From: Cryobacterium flavum | Lineage (GTDB): Bacteria; Actinomycetota; Actinomycetes; Actinomycetales; Microbacteriaceae | DNA length: 64,000 nt | NCBI RefSeq assembly: GCF_900103805.1 | Contig: NZ_FNIB01000002.1 | Span: 62,001 to 126,000 of the forward strand | Reading direction: 5' to 3' | Shown: in pieces, positions 36,221 through 44,605 of the stretch | Layout of the letters: each line of letters begins with the position of its first letter | Numbering within the stretch: the first letter of the stretch is position 1 | Made by a program: the position numbers and the translations under genes | Notes under the pieces: model-generated | Databases searched by the model: none | What the model was told of the DNA's origin: nothing | What the model saw: only the letters and a program-made list of their open reading frames with translations

Positions 36221-37327
36221 TTACTGCTTGGGCGAAGCGGGTGATTCCACCGTGATCGAACCGTCGATGATACCAGCCTTGATCGCGTCCAGCTCGTCGG
36301 TCATGGTCGCGGGGACCTTGGATTCGAAGTCGTGGAACGGCGCAACTCCCACGCCGTCGTTGGCCAAGGTACCGACGAATGCGGTGGCATCGAAGGCACC
36401 TGTGCCGGCACCGGTGACGACGTCGGACACGCCGACCTTGATGCCCTTGAGGATGCTGGTCAGGAACAGGTCAGCGCCATCCGGGTAGGTCTCGTATAGG
36501 TCGGCGTCGACACCGATCATGGCGATGTCCTTGCCCGAGCTCTTGATCGCTTCAATCGCGCTCAGGAAGATCGGTCCACCAACGGGAAGCAGCACGTCGG
36601 CGTTCTGGTCGATGAGGCCCTGGGCCTTGGCGAGCGAGTCGACGCCTGCAGCGAAGCCACCGGTGAAGGAGCCGGTCTGCGAGGCGACGTCCCAGCCGAC
36701 GGTCTGAACGGACGTACCGTTCTGGTCGTTGAAGTAGGTGACACCGTCAGCGAAACCATCCATGAAGATGGTGACCGGGGGAATCTGAAGTCCGCCATAG
36801 GTTCCCACGACGCCGGTCTTGCTGTAGCCGGCTGCCGCGTAGCCGGCCATGAAGCCGGCGGGGGCGGTGTCGAACACGATCGGCTTGATGTTCGGCGCGT
36901 CTACCTCACCGTTGAAGTCGAGGTCGGCGGTGTCGTCGATGATGGCGTAGTTGACTTCGGGGTTGGCCAGAGCCGACTCGACCGTTGCGGCGGCGAGGTT
37001 GAAGCCTACGGTGACGATGAGAGAGCAGCCCTGGTCGACAAGGTTCTGCACGTTCGACTGGTAGTCAGTCTCGGTCGCAGACTCGACCGTGATCGGCGTG
37101 ACGCCCAGGGACTTGGCCGCTTCGTTGAGTCCTTCGAAACCGAGCTGGTTGAACGACTTGTCGTCGAATCCACCCGCGTCAGAAACCATGCAGGGAACGA
37201 AGTCGCTGGCTGCGGCGGAGTTAGTGTCATCGGTAGTCGCCGGCGCCTGGGCACAGGCCGCGAGCATCGCCACTGAGCCGAACATTGCAAGACCGGTGAG
37301 TACGGTCTTACGGGTCGAAATTGTCAA
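36221..37327 (-). CDS. BMP-family nucleoside-binding lipoprotein 1
   Basis: A 368-residue basic-membrane-protein-family lipoprotein. The signal sequence ends with lipobox MLAAC (Cys about 25). Family blocks include DAGGFDDKSFNQLGFEGLNEA, QNLVDQGCSLIVTVGFNLA, KPIVFDTAPAGFMAGYAAA and FMDGFADGVTYFN. Members of this family bind purine or pyrimidine nucleosides for the NupOPQ-type importer. I accept TTG 37325-37327 as start because GGAGG lies five bases upstream and no ATG precedes the signal peptide. It is followed by a strong hairpin and then the ABC genes. It is paralogous to the next gene. Confidence 0.93.
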   Translation of the reverse strand: MTISTRKTVLTGLAMFGSVAMLAACAQAPATTDDTNSAAASDFVPCMVSDAGGFDDKSFNQLGFEGLNEAAKSLGVTPITVESATETDYQSNVQNLVDQGCSLIVTVGFNLAAATVESALANPEVNYAIIDDTADLDFNGEVDAPNIKPIVFDTAPAGFMAGYAAAGYSKTGVVGTYGGLQIPPVTIFMDGFADGVTYFNDQNGTSVQTVGWDVASQTGSFTGGFAAGVDSLAKAQGLIDQNADVLLPVGGPIFLSAIEAIKSSGKDIAMIGVDADLYETYPDGADLFLTSILKGIKVGVSDVVTGAGTGAFDATAFVGTLANDGVGVAPFHDFESKVPATMTDELDAIKAGIIDGSITVESPASPKQ

Positions 37328-37354
37328 GAGGACCTCCAGGGTGCTGCCCAGCTA

Positions 37355-37377
37355 GATCGCACGGGCGTGGTGCGATC
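37355..37377. promoter_or_regulatory. Inverted repeat upstream of BMP lipoprotein 1
   Basis: GATCGCAC (37355-37362) and GTGCGATC (37370-37377) are perfect complements with a 7-bp spacer, 28 bp upstream of the TTG start. An operator for a nucleoside-responsive repressor or a leader hairpin would look like this. The same sequence was not seen before BMP lipoprotein 2. Confidence 0.35.
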
Positions 37378-37469
37378 CACGTTACCGAATGTGACGCTGC
37401 GCAGATGAGCAATGTGCGTGCGCGGGCGAGTCGTTACCAAGCCGCGACATTACGGAAACATTTCTCCCC

Positions 37470-38531
37470 CTATTGGGGTGAACTGGGGCCGTTTACATCG
37501 ATGATCCCGGCTATGATAGCGGCCCGGATCTGATCGACCTCGTCACTGAGTTCGGTGGTCACCAAGCCGGCCTGGTCGTGGAAGTCAGCGATCTCGACGC
37601 CGCCGTTCTTCAGCGTGCCGACGAACGCCGTGTTGTCGAAGCTGCCGTCGAGGTCAGAGCCGATGGTTTCCACGACCGCGGCCGACGTGTTTTTGAGCAC
37701 ACTCGTGAGCACAACCGACCGGAACTGTTCCGGAAGCGTCACAAAGCCGTCGTTGTCGACCCAGATAATGGTCACGCCCGGCGTCTCGATCGCGGCAGCG
37801 GCCGCACCCTGCCCCACCTGGCCGGCCACCGGCAGAATAATGTCGGCGCCCTGGTCGATGAACGACTGGGCGAGGGCCTTGCCCTTGTTGACGTCTTCGA
37901 AGTCGCCGGTGAAGCGGCCATCCTGAAGCTCCTTGTTCCAGCCGAGCACCTTCACGGCAGCCTTGTGCTTGTCGTTGTACATGGCGACGCCGTCGACGAA
38001 GCCGTCCATGAACAGGGTGACGGGCGGCTGGTTACCGCCGCCGAAGGTGGCGACGATTCCAGTCTTGCTCACCCCGGCAGCGAGGTAGCCGGCCAGAAAC
38101 GACGCCTGGGCGGTGTCGAAGACGATCGGTTTCACGTTGGGGGCATCGACGACCTCGTCGACGATTGCAAAGTGCACCTCGGGGTTCGCGGTGGCTTCGG
38201 CCAGCGTGGCGTCGGCGAGTTCGTAGCCGACGGTGAGAACGAAATCACAGCCGGTGGCGACGGCCTGGCTCACATTGGGCGCCAGATCGGTCTCCGAGGT
38301 CGAGACGATAGCGTCGGTATTGATGTTGTAGGTCGTCGCCGCTTCCTGCAGGCCTTCCCAGCTGGACTGGTTGAAGGACCGGTCTTCGAGGCCGCCCGAG
38401 TTCGTGACCATGCGGGCGCAGTAGTCGGGCGCCGTCGCATCCGCTGTCGTGGTGGGTGCCGGTGCCTGCGCGCACCCGGCCAGCAGCAGAGCGGATGCCG
38501 CGAGGGCAGAAACAGCAATCACACGACGCAT
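37470..38531 (-). CDS. BMP-family nucleoside-binding lipoprotein 2
   Basis: A 353-residue BMP-family lipoprotein with lipobox LLLAGC. Blocks parallel its neighbour: NSGGLEDRSFNQSSWEGLQEA, TVGYELADATLAEATANPEV, KPIVFDTAQASFLAGYLAAG and FMDGFVDGVAMYN. The ATG at 38529-38531 is preceded by AAGGAG at five bases' distance; a GTG six bases further upstream would fall inside that ribosome-binding site. The two BMP proteins are clearly related but differ across most positions, consistent with an old tandem duplication and possibly different nucleoside preference. One ABC core downstream probably serves both. Confidence 0.92.
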   Translation of the reverse strand: MRRVIAVSALAASALLLAGCAQAPAPTTTADATAPDYCARMVTNSGGLEDRSFNQSSWEGLQEAATTYNINTDAIVSTSETDLAPNVSQAVATGCDFVLTVGYELADATLAEATANPEVHFAIVDEVVDAPNVKPIVFDTAQASFLAGYLAAGVSKTGIVATFGGGNQPPVTLFMDGFVDGVAMYNDKHKAAVKVLGWNKELQDGRFTGDFEDVNKGKALAQSFIDQGADIILPVAGQVGQGAAAAAIETPGVTIIWVDNDGFVTLPEQFRSVVLTSVLKNTSAAVVETIGSDLDGSFDNTAFVGTLKNGGVEIADFHDQAGLVTTELSDEVDQIRAAIIAGIIDVNGPSSPQ

Positions 38532-38574
38532 GGACACTCCTTAAGCATGAATTGGAATTCTAGTCAGGAATGGC

Positions 38575-39696
38575 CTACAGCACATCGCTGGAGCCGGAGA
38601 GCTTTAGCGCGTCGACGACAGCCTTGACCTTCTGGGCGTTCGCGCTGGTCGTGACCAGCAGGGCGTCGGGAGTGTCGATCACGACGATGTCCTCCACCCC
38701 GATCAGTGCGATCATGCGACCGGTATGGCTGACCACGATGCCGCTCGACGAGTCGGCGAGCACTCGCGCGCCCTCGCCGAGGATGGCGAGGTTGGATTTG
38801 CGGCCGCCGGAGTGCAGCTTGGCGATCGAGGCGAAGTCGCCCACGTCGTCCCAGTCGAACTGGCCGGGAATCACGACGAGCTTTCCGGCAGCCGCGGCGG
38901 GCTCGGCGACCGAATAGTCGATCGCGATCTTCTTCAGGCGCGGCCAGACCTGGTCGACGACAGCGCCGCGGGCCGGGGTGTCCCAGGCTTCGGCAAGTTT
39001 CATCAGTCCGGCTTGCAGCTCGGGCTCGGCCGAGGCAATCTCGGCCAGCAAGCGGTCAGCGCGCGCGATGAAGATGCCGGCGTTCCACAGGTAGTTGCCG
39101 TCGGCGAGGTATTGCTCAGCGACCTCGGGGCTCGGCTTCTCGACGAAGGAGTCGACGGCCAGGGCGGTCGGGGCGCCGTCGATGGGCAGGGGCGCCGCGC
39201 TCTTGATGTAGCCGAAGCCGATCGCGGGCTCGGTCGGCTGGATGCCGATCGTGACGATGTAGCCGGCATCCGCTGCCGCAACCGCCTCGGTCACCGCCGA
39301 GCGGAAGAGGGCGTCGCCCTTGATGACCTGGTCGGCCGGGAACGATCCGATGATCACGCCGGGTTCGCGCAGCTCGAGAATGGCGGCGGCGAGGCCGATC
39401 GCGGCGGTCGAGTCGCGCGGTTCGCTTTCGAGAACGACGTTCGGATCGGCCAGTTCGGGCAGCTGCTGCTCGACGGCGGCCCGGTGGGCACGCCCGGTGA
39501 CGACCATGATGCGTCGCTCGGTCGAGAGCGGAACGAGGCGATCCCAGGTATCGCGCAGCAGGGTGCGGCCAGAGCCGGTGAGGTCGTGCAGAAATTTGGG
39601 GGCATCCGCTCGCGACAGCGGCCACAGCCGGGAGCCGATGCCGCCGGCGGGAATCACGCTGTACAGGCGGTCGATGGGCTCACTGGACGTAATCAT
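38575..39696 (-). CDS. manC: Mannose-1-phosphate guanylyltransferase
   Basis: A 373-residue GDP-mannose pyrophosphorylase of the single-domain actinobacterial type. The nucleotidyltransferase signature PAGGIGSRLWPLSR with a following Lys (PKFL) is at residues 17-35; GFGYIK and FVEKPSPEVAEQYL are the sugar-binding blocks, and FDWDDVGDF closes the site. It makes GDP-mannose from mannose-1-phosphate and GTP. The bifunctional isomerase domain of proteobacterial ManC is absent. It is divergent from a GT4 mannosyltransferase-like gene, which could use its product for cell-envelope mannolipids or glycans. Confidence 0.9.
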   Translation of the reverse strand: MITSSEPIDRLYSVIPAGGIGSRLWPLSRADAPKFLHDLTGSGRTLLRDTWDRLVPLSTERRIMVVTGRAHRAAVEQQLPELADPNVVLESEPRDSTAAIGLAAAILELREPGVIIGSFPADQVIKGDALFRSAVTEAVAAADAGYIVTIGIQPTEPAIGFGYIKSAAPLPIDGAPTALAVDSFVEKPSPEVAEQYLADGNYLWNAGIFIARADRLLAEIASAEPELQAGLMKLAEAWDTPARGAVVDQVWPRLKKIAIDYSVAEPAAAAGKLVVIPGQFDWDDVGDFASIAKLHSGGRKSNLAILGEGARVLADSSSGIVVSHTGRMIALIGVEDIVVIDTPDALLVTTSANAQKVKAVVDALKLSGSSDVL

Positions 39697-39792
39697 TGGA
39701 TCAGACTATCGGGCGGCCCCGATGCGAGTGCCTGACACCACTGTTCATGCGCCCGTCACCCGGCGGCAATCGTCGCGACTTAACCTCGAACC

Positions 39793-40965
39793 ATGCGGAT
39801 CGCAGTCATCAGCGAAAGTTTTCTCCCCACCGTGAGCGGGGTGACCACGAGCGTGTGCAAGGTGCTCGACCACCTGGCCGCCACCGGACACGAGGCCATG
39901 GTCATCGCCCCCTCCGGTGCCCCAGCCGAGTATGCGGGTTTTCCGGTGCACACCGTCTCCGCCGTGAACTACCGCGAATTTCCTGTCGGAATGCCGAGCC
40001 CGCAGGTACAGAAGCTGCTCGCCGACTTTCGCCCGGACGTGCTGCACGCCGCCTCGCCGTTTCTGCTCGGCGCCCAGGGCATCAGCGCCGCCAACCGGCT
40101 CGACATCCCCTCGGTCGCGATCTTTCAAACGGATGTCGCCGGTTACGCTCACCGAAATCACCTCGGCCCCGCAACGGCCCTGGCCTGGCGATTCGTGAAG
40201 TGGGTACACGAGGGTGCCACCCGCACCCTCGTTCCATCGTCGTCGTCGATGGCCGCCCTGCTGCGCCTCGGCGTGCCCCGCCTGGCCATGTGGACCCGCG
40301 GTGTCGACCTGACCGGTTTTCACCCCAATCTGAAGAACGATCCGGCGGTCGCCGCGCTCCGGGAGCGGATTGCGCCCGCGCTCAAGACGGAAGGCCAACG
40401 CGATGTGATCGTGGGCTACGTCGGTCGCATGGCCCCGGAGAAGCAGGTGGAGCGGCTTCGTGCGCTGCGCGGGGTGCCGGGCATCCGTTTGGCTCTCGTC
40501 GGAGACGGACCGAGCGTACCTTCTATACGGCGGGCCCTCGCGGGCATGCCGGTCACCTGGCTGGGGCGGCTGTCGGGCCGCGAACTCGCCGTCGCCTACG
40601 CGAGCTTTGACGTGTTCGTGCACGCCGGTACCGAGGAGACGTTCGGCCAGACGCTGCAGGAAGCGCACGCGGCCGGGCTGCCGGTGGTGGCCCCGCACGC
40701 CGGAGGGCCGATCGATCTGGTGGCGCACGGCGAGAACGGGTATCTGTTTCGACCGAATGATGACCGTGATCTCAAGCACTGGGTGTGCCAGCTCGCACTC
40801 GACCCCATGCTGCGTGCGCGCATGGGCGAAGCCGGGCGTCGCGCAGTGCTCGGGCGCTCCTGGCCCACGGTCTGCGCCGAGCTGGTCGACTACTACGGGC
40901 AGGCCATCGACGAGCGCCTCGCCGTGCGCGCCGACACTCACGTGCCACCCTCGATGCAACGTTAG
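39793..40965 (+). CDS. GT4 glycosyltransferase, MgtA/PimB-like mannosyltransferase
   Basis: A 390-residue GT-B-fold enzyme of family GT4. The N-terminal domain begins RIAVISESFLPTVSGVTTSV, a pattern shared with the corynebacterial alpha-mannosyltransferase MgtA/MgtB group; the C-terminal domain has GYVGRMAPEKQVERL and the donor-site ETFGQTLQEAHAAGLPVVAP (E-x7-E). Donor GDP-mannose and a glycolipid acceptor are likely from family and from the neighbouring GDP-mannose synthesis gene. The fold has no transmembrane helix, so it is a cytoplasmic or membrane-peripheral enzyme. A short inverted repeat overlaps its stop codon. Confidence 0.88.
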   Translation: MRIAVISESFLPTVSGVTTSVCKVLDHLAATGHEAMVIAPSGAPAEYAGFPVHTVSAVNYREFPVGMPSPQVQKLLADFRPDVLHAASPFLLGAQGISAANRLDIPSVAIFQTDVAGYAHRNHLGPATALAWRFVKWVHEGATRTLVPSSSSMAALLRLGVPRLAMWTRGVDLTGFHPNLKNDPAVAALRERIAPALKTEGQRDVIVGYVGRMAPEKQVERLRALRGVPGIRLALVGDGPSVPSIRRALAGMPVTWLGRLSGRELAVAYASFDVFVHAGTEETFGQTLQEAHAAGLPVVAPHAGGPIDLVAHGENGYLFRPNDDRDLKHWVCQLALDPMLRARMGEAGRRAVLGRSWPTVCAELVDYYGQAIDERLAVRADTHVPPSMQR

Positions 40966-40992
40966 GGCACCCTAACTGACACGAGAAGGCGG

Positions 40993-41019
40993 AGCACTTG
41001 TAGACTAACTACATGTGCT
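40993..41019. promoter_or_regulatory. Long inverted repeat over the sdh promoter region
   Basis: AGCACTTGTAG (40993-41003) and CTACATGTGCT (41009-41019) are complementary at 10 of 11 positions, with a 5-bp spacer. A possible promoter overlaps it (TTGTAG at 40998-41003 and TAATAG at 41019-41024, 15-bp spacing). It lies 56 bp upstream of the sdhC ATG. The position suggests an operator for a repressor of succinate dehydrogenase; a mannosyltransferase terminator is the alternative, but no T-run follows. Confidence 0.5.
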
Positions 41020-41075
41020 AATAGCGCATTCTCGGTCTCATTTAAGAGCCATAATTCAGCCAGGGAGGGTTGTTC

Positions 41076-41489
41076 ATGCCACAGACGGCAGGAACCCTAG
41101 ATTCTCAGCAGAAGACGACGTCACGTCGCCCCGCCGGCACCCTGTATCGGGGTAACACGGGCATGTGGTCGTGGGTATTGCACCGCATCACCGGCGTCGC
41201 AATTTTCTTCTTTCTGCTCGTCCATATTCTCGATACGGCGCTCGTGCGGGTCAGCCCCGAAGCGTACAACGCGGTTATCGGGCAGTACCAGACACCGATC
41301 ATGGGTCTCGGTGAGGTCGCACTCGTCGGCGCCATCGTGTTCCATGCCTTCAACGGTCTGCGCATCATTCTGATCGACTTCTGGAACGCCAAGTACCAGC
41401 GGGTGCTGTTCTACGTCGTCATCGGCCTCTGGGTCGTCACCATGCTGGGCTTCGCGCCGCGCCACCTCATCAACGTGTTCAGCCACTAG
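41076..41489 (+). CDS. sdhC: Succinate dehydrogenase cytochrome b subunit
   Basis: A 137-residue membrane-anchor subunit with three helices. The heme-b and quinone region is in MWSWVLHRITGVAIFFFLLVH (split: WSWVLHRITG carries the conserved Arg and His) and VFHAFNGLRIILID. I choose ATG 41076-41078 because AGGGAGG ends about six bases before it; a TTG two codons earlier lies right behind the ribosome-binding site. It is the first gene of sdhCDAB. The complex oxidises succinate to fumarate and passes electrons to menaquinone or ubiquinone in the cytoplasmic membrane. Confidence 0.93.
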   Translation: MPQTAGTLDSQQKTTSRRPAGTLYRGNTGMWSWVLHRITGVAIFFFLLVHILDTALVRVSPEAYNAVIGQYQTPIMGLGEVALVGAIVFHAFNGLRIILIDFWNAKYQRVLFYVVIGLWVVTMLGFAPRHLINVFSH

Positions 41490-41500
41490 GGGGCGACAAT

Positions 41501-41953
41501 ATGACTTCAACAATCGAAGCTCCCCGCAGCCCGTACACCCGCAGCACGAAAAAGAGCGGGGTCAACTGGGAAAAGTGGGGCTGGATCTACATGCGCGTCT
41601 CCGGCGTCGTGCTGGTCGTGCTCATCTTCGGCCACCTGTTCGTCAACCTCATGATCGGTGAGGGCGTCAGCGCCCTGAACTTCGCGTTCGTCGCCGGCAA
41701 GCTGACCAACCCGTTCTGGATGGTTTGGGACGTCATCATGCTCTGGCTCGCCTTGATTCACGGCGGCAACGGCATGCGCACCCTGGTCAACGACTACGCC
41801 ACCTCGCGGATCAGCCGCGGCATCCTGAAGGTCGCGATTCTGGTCAGCGTCGTCGCGCTAATCACGCTCGGCACCCTCGTGGTGTTCACCTTCGATCCTT
41901 GCCCCGCCGGTGCGCCCGCCGACCTCGTGGCCTCGTTCTGTAAGTCCCTCTAG
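41501..41953 (+). CDS. sdhD: Succinate dehydrogenase membrane anchor subunit
   Basis: A 150-residue second membrane anchor with three helices. A hydrophilic N-terminal tail of about 25 residues precedes [20 protein letters not shown], with the conserved Arg and His of the quinone/heme site, and [18 protein letters not shown]. The C-terminal tail after the third helix contains two cysteines of unknown meaning. It is 11 bp after sdhC and 17 bp before sdhA. Confidence 0.92.
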   Translation: MTSTIEAPRSPYTRSTKKSGVNWEKWGWIYMRVSGVVLVVLIFGHLFVNLMIGEGVSALNFAFVAGKLTNPFWMVWDVIMLWLALIHGGNGMRTLVNDYATSRISRGILKVAILVSVVALITLGTLVVFTFDPCPAGAPADLVASFCKSL

Positions 41954-41970
41954 GAGCTGCACTAACAAAT

Positions 41971-43779
41971 ATGACTTCTTCCACAGCGTCCCCGGAGTCC
42001 ACCGTCGTAGACGGCGTGCACTACCACCAGCACGACATCGTCATTGTGGGAGCGGGTGGAGCCGGCATGCGTGCCGCCATCGAAGCCGGCCCCCACGCCA
42101 GCACAGCGGTCATTTCCAAGCTCTACCCGACGCGTTCGCACACCGGTGCGGCGCAGGGCGGGATGGCTGCGGCCCTCGCCAACGTCGAGGAAGACAACTG
42201 GGAATGGCACACCTTCGACACGATCAAGGGCGGCGACTACCTGGTTGACCAGGACGCCGCCGAGATCCTGGCCAAGGAAGCCATCGACGCGGTCATCGAC
42301 CTTGAGAACATGGGCCTGCCGTTCAACCGCACGCCTGAGGGAAAGATCGACCAGCGCCGTTTCGGTGGCCACACTCGCGACCACGGTAAGAGCCCGGTGC
42401 GTCGCGCCTGCTACGCCGCTGACCGCACCGGCCACATGATCCTCCAGACGCTCTATCAGAACTGCGTCAAGCGCGGCATCAACTTCTTCAACGAGTACTA
42501 CGTACTCGACCTGGTCATGACCAACGTCGACGGTGTCGACCAGCCGTCGGCCGTGGTGGCCCTCGACCTGTCGAGCGGCGAACTGCACGTGTTCCAGGGC
42601 AAGGCGTTCATCTTCGCCACCGGTGGTTTCGGCAAGATCTACAAGACCACCTCCAACGCCCACACCCTCACCGGTGACGGCGTCGGCATCGTCTGGCGCA
42701 AGGGTCTGCCGCTCGAGGACATGGAGTTCTTCCAGTTCCACCCGACCGGGCTGGCCGGATTGGGCATCCTCTTGACCGAGGGAGCTCGCGGCGAGGGAGC
42801 AATCCTTCGGAACGCTTCAGGTGAGCGTTTCATGGAACGTTACGCACCGACCATCAAGGACCTCGCCCCGCGTGACATCGTCTCGCGCTGCATGCTCAAG
42901 GAGGTCGCGGAGGGTCGCGGCGCCGGGCCCGACAAGGACTACCTGTACCTGGACTGCACCCACCTCGGTAAGGAACTGCTCGAGACCAAGCTGCCCGACA
43001 TCACCGAATTCGCGCGCACCTACCTCGGCGTCGACCCGGTCACCGAGCCGGTTCCGGTCATGCCGACCGCGCACTACGCGATGGGCGGCATCCCGACCAA
43101 CGTGAAGGCCGAAGTCTGGCGCAACAATGAGGTCGTCGTTCCCGGGCTGTACGCAGCCGGCGAGTGCGCCTGCGTCTCGGTGCACGGCTCGAACCGTCTC
43201 GGCACCAACTCGCTGCTCGACATCAACGTGTTCGGCAAGCGCGCCGGCAACAACGCCGTTGAGTACGTCAAGACGGCCGAGTTCGTTCCGCTGCCGGAAG
43301 ACCCGGCCAAGGAGGTGCGCGAGCTGCTGGAAGGCATCCGCTCGTCGACCGGAACCGAGCGCATCGCCGTGCTGCGCAAGATTCTGCAGGAAGAAATGGA
43401 CAAGAAGGCTCAGGTGTTCCGCACCGATGAGTCCCTCGCCGAGGTCACAGAGACCATCCACCTGCTGCGTCAGCGCTACAAGAACATCGGCGTGCAGGAC
43501 AAGGGTCGTCGATTCAACACCGACCTGCTCGAAGCCGTCGAACTGGGCTTTTTGCTCGACCTCGCCGAGGTCGTCGTCTACTCCGCCCGCAACCGCAAGG
43601 AAAGCCGCGGCGGCCACCAGCGCGAGGACTACCTCGTTCGTGATGACGAGAACTACCTCAAGCACACCATGGCGTACCTCAAGGGTGACGCCATGTCGGC
43701 CGATGCCGCCGACCACATCAAGCTTGACTGGAAACCGGTTGTCATCACCCGCTACCAGCCGATGGAGAGGAAGTACTAG
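41971..43779 (+). CDS. sdhA: Succinate dehydrogenase flavoprotein subunit
   Basis: A 602-residue flavoprotein. The dinucleotide motif is [19 protein letters not shown] (about residues 22-40); the covalent-FAD histidine is His57 in [10 protein letters not shown]; the substrate site includes FHPTGLAG and the Arg/His cluster ARGEGA and HYAMGG. The C-terminal helical domain ends with the usual aromatic tail. It oxidises succinate and passes electrons to SdhB. Length matches the family. Codon use is notably more biased than in flanking genes, as expected of a highly expressed enzyme. Confidence 0.97.
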   Translation: MTSSTASPESTVVDGVHYHQHDIVIVGAGGAGMRAAIEAGPHASTAVISKLYPTRSHTGAAQGGMAAALANVEEDNWEWHTFDTIKGGDYLVDQDAAEILAKEAIDAVIDLENMGLPFNRTPEGKIDQRRFGGHTRDHGKSPVRRACYAADRTGHMILQTLYQNCVKRGINFFNEYYVLDLVMTNVDGVDQPSAVVALDLSSGELHVFQGKAFIFATGGFGKIYKTTSNAHTLTGDGVGIVWRKGLPLEDMEFFQFHPTGLAGLGILLTEGARGEGAILRNASGERFMERYAPTIKDLAPRDIVSRCMLKEVAEGRGAGPDKDYLYLDCTHLGKELLETKLPDITEFARTYLGVDPVTEPVPVMPTAHYAMGGIPTNVKAEVWRNNEVVVPGLYAAGECACVSVHGSNRLGTNSLLDINVFGKRAGNNAVEYVKTAEFVPLPEDPAKEVRELLEGIRSSTGTERIAVLRKILQEEMDKKAQVFRTDESLAEVTETIHLLRQRYKNIGVQDKGRRFNTDLLEAVELGFLLDLAEVVVYSARNRKESRGGHQREDYLVRDDENYLKHTMAYLKGDAMSADAADHIKLDWKPVVITRYQPMERKY

Positions 43780-44540
43780 TGAGTACCGCCACAATCGATA
43801 ACAAGCCCGTCGTGCCGGAAGAGATCAAATCCTTCACGGTCACGCTCATTATTCGTCGCTTCAACCCGGAGGTCGACGACGAGCCGCACTGGCAGGATTT
43901 TGACGTGCAGCTCTACCCGACCGACCGCGTGCTCGACGCGCTGCACAAGATCAAGTGGGAGCAGGACGGCTCGCTGACCTTCCGTCGCTCCTGCGCTCAC
44001 GGCATCTGCGGCTCGGATGCCATGCGCATCAACGGCCGCAACCGTCTTGCCTGTAAGACGCTCATGAAGGACCTCGACGTTACGAAGCCCATTTATGTGG
44101 AGGCCATCAAGGGCTTGCCTCTGGAGAAGGACCTCATCGTTGACATGGAGCCGTTCTTCGCCTCCTTCAAGGCAATACAGCCGTTCATGATGAACAGCGT
44201 CAAGCCGGAAAAGGGCAAGGAGCGCATCCAGACGGTCGCCCAGCGCGCGCGCTTCGACGACACCACAAAATGTATTCTCTGCGCGGCATGCACGTCGAGC
44301 TGCCCGGTGTTCTGGACCGACGGCCAGTACTTCGGCCCGGCCGCCATCGTCAACGCGCACCGTTTCATCTTCGATTCGCGCGACGATGGCGCCCAAGTGC
44401 GCCTCGACATTCTCAACGACAAAGAGGGCGTGTGGCGTTGCCGCACGACCTTCAACTGCACGGATGCCTGCCCCCGCGGCATCCAGGTGACCCAGGCCAT
44501 CGCCGAGGTCAAGCAGGCCATCATGCGAGGCAAGGCGTAA
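43779..44540 (+). CDS. sdhB: Succinate dehydrogenase iron-sulfur subunit
   Basis: A 253-residue electron-transfer subunit. The [2Fe-2S] ligands are in RRSCAHGICGSDAM and the later LAC; the [4Fe-4S] set is CILCAACTSSCP, and the [3Fe-4S] set uses TTFNCTDACPRGI. All cysteines are present. The start GTG shares a base with the sdhA stop (TAGTG). It links SdhA to the quinone site in SdhCD. A strong terminator follows the stop, which ends the operon. Confidence 0.96.
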   Translation: MSTATIDNKPVVPEEIKSFTVTLIIRRFNPEVDDEPHWQDFDVQLYPTDRVLDALHKIKWEQDGSLTFRRSCAHGICGSDAMRINGRNRLACKTLMKDLDVTKPIYVEAIKGLPLEKDLIVDMEPFFASFKAIQPFMMNSVKPEKGKERIQTVAQRARFDDTTKCILCAACTSSCPVFWTDGQYFGPAAIVNAHRFIFDSRDDGAQVRLDILNDKEGVWRCRTTFNCTDACPRGIQVTQAIAEVKQAIMRGKA

Positions 44541-44559
44541 CTGCCCGATTGCATGAAGA

Positions 44560-44586
44560 ACACCCCCGTCGATTCGACGGGGGTGT
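44560..44586 (+). terminator. Terminator of the sdhCDAB operon
   Basis: ACACCCCCGTCG (44560-44571) and CGACGGGGGTGT (44575-44586) form a perfect 12-bp stem with a 3-nt loop, followed by CTCTCGTT. It lies 19 bp after the sdhB stop. Confidence 0.8.
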
Positions 44587-44605
44587 CTCTCGTTAAACTG
44601 GCAGA

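Noticed and set aside
40962..40977. GTTAGGG-CA-CCCTAAC as a DtxR-type box upstream of sdhC
   Set aside because: The half-sites resemble iron-box arms, but the spacing is only 2 bp against about 9 bp in true boxes, and it overlaps the mannosyltransferase stop codon. It may be a weak hairpin.
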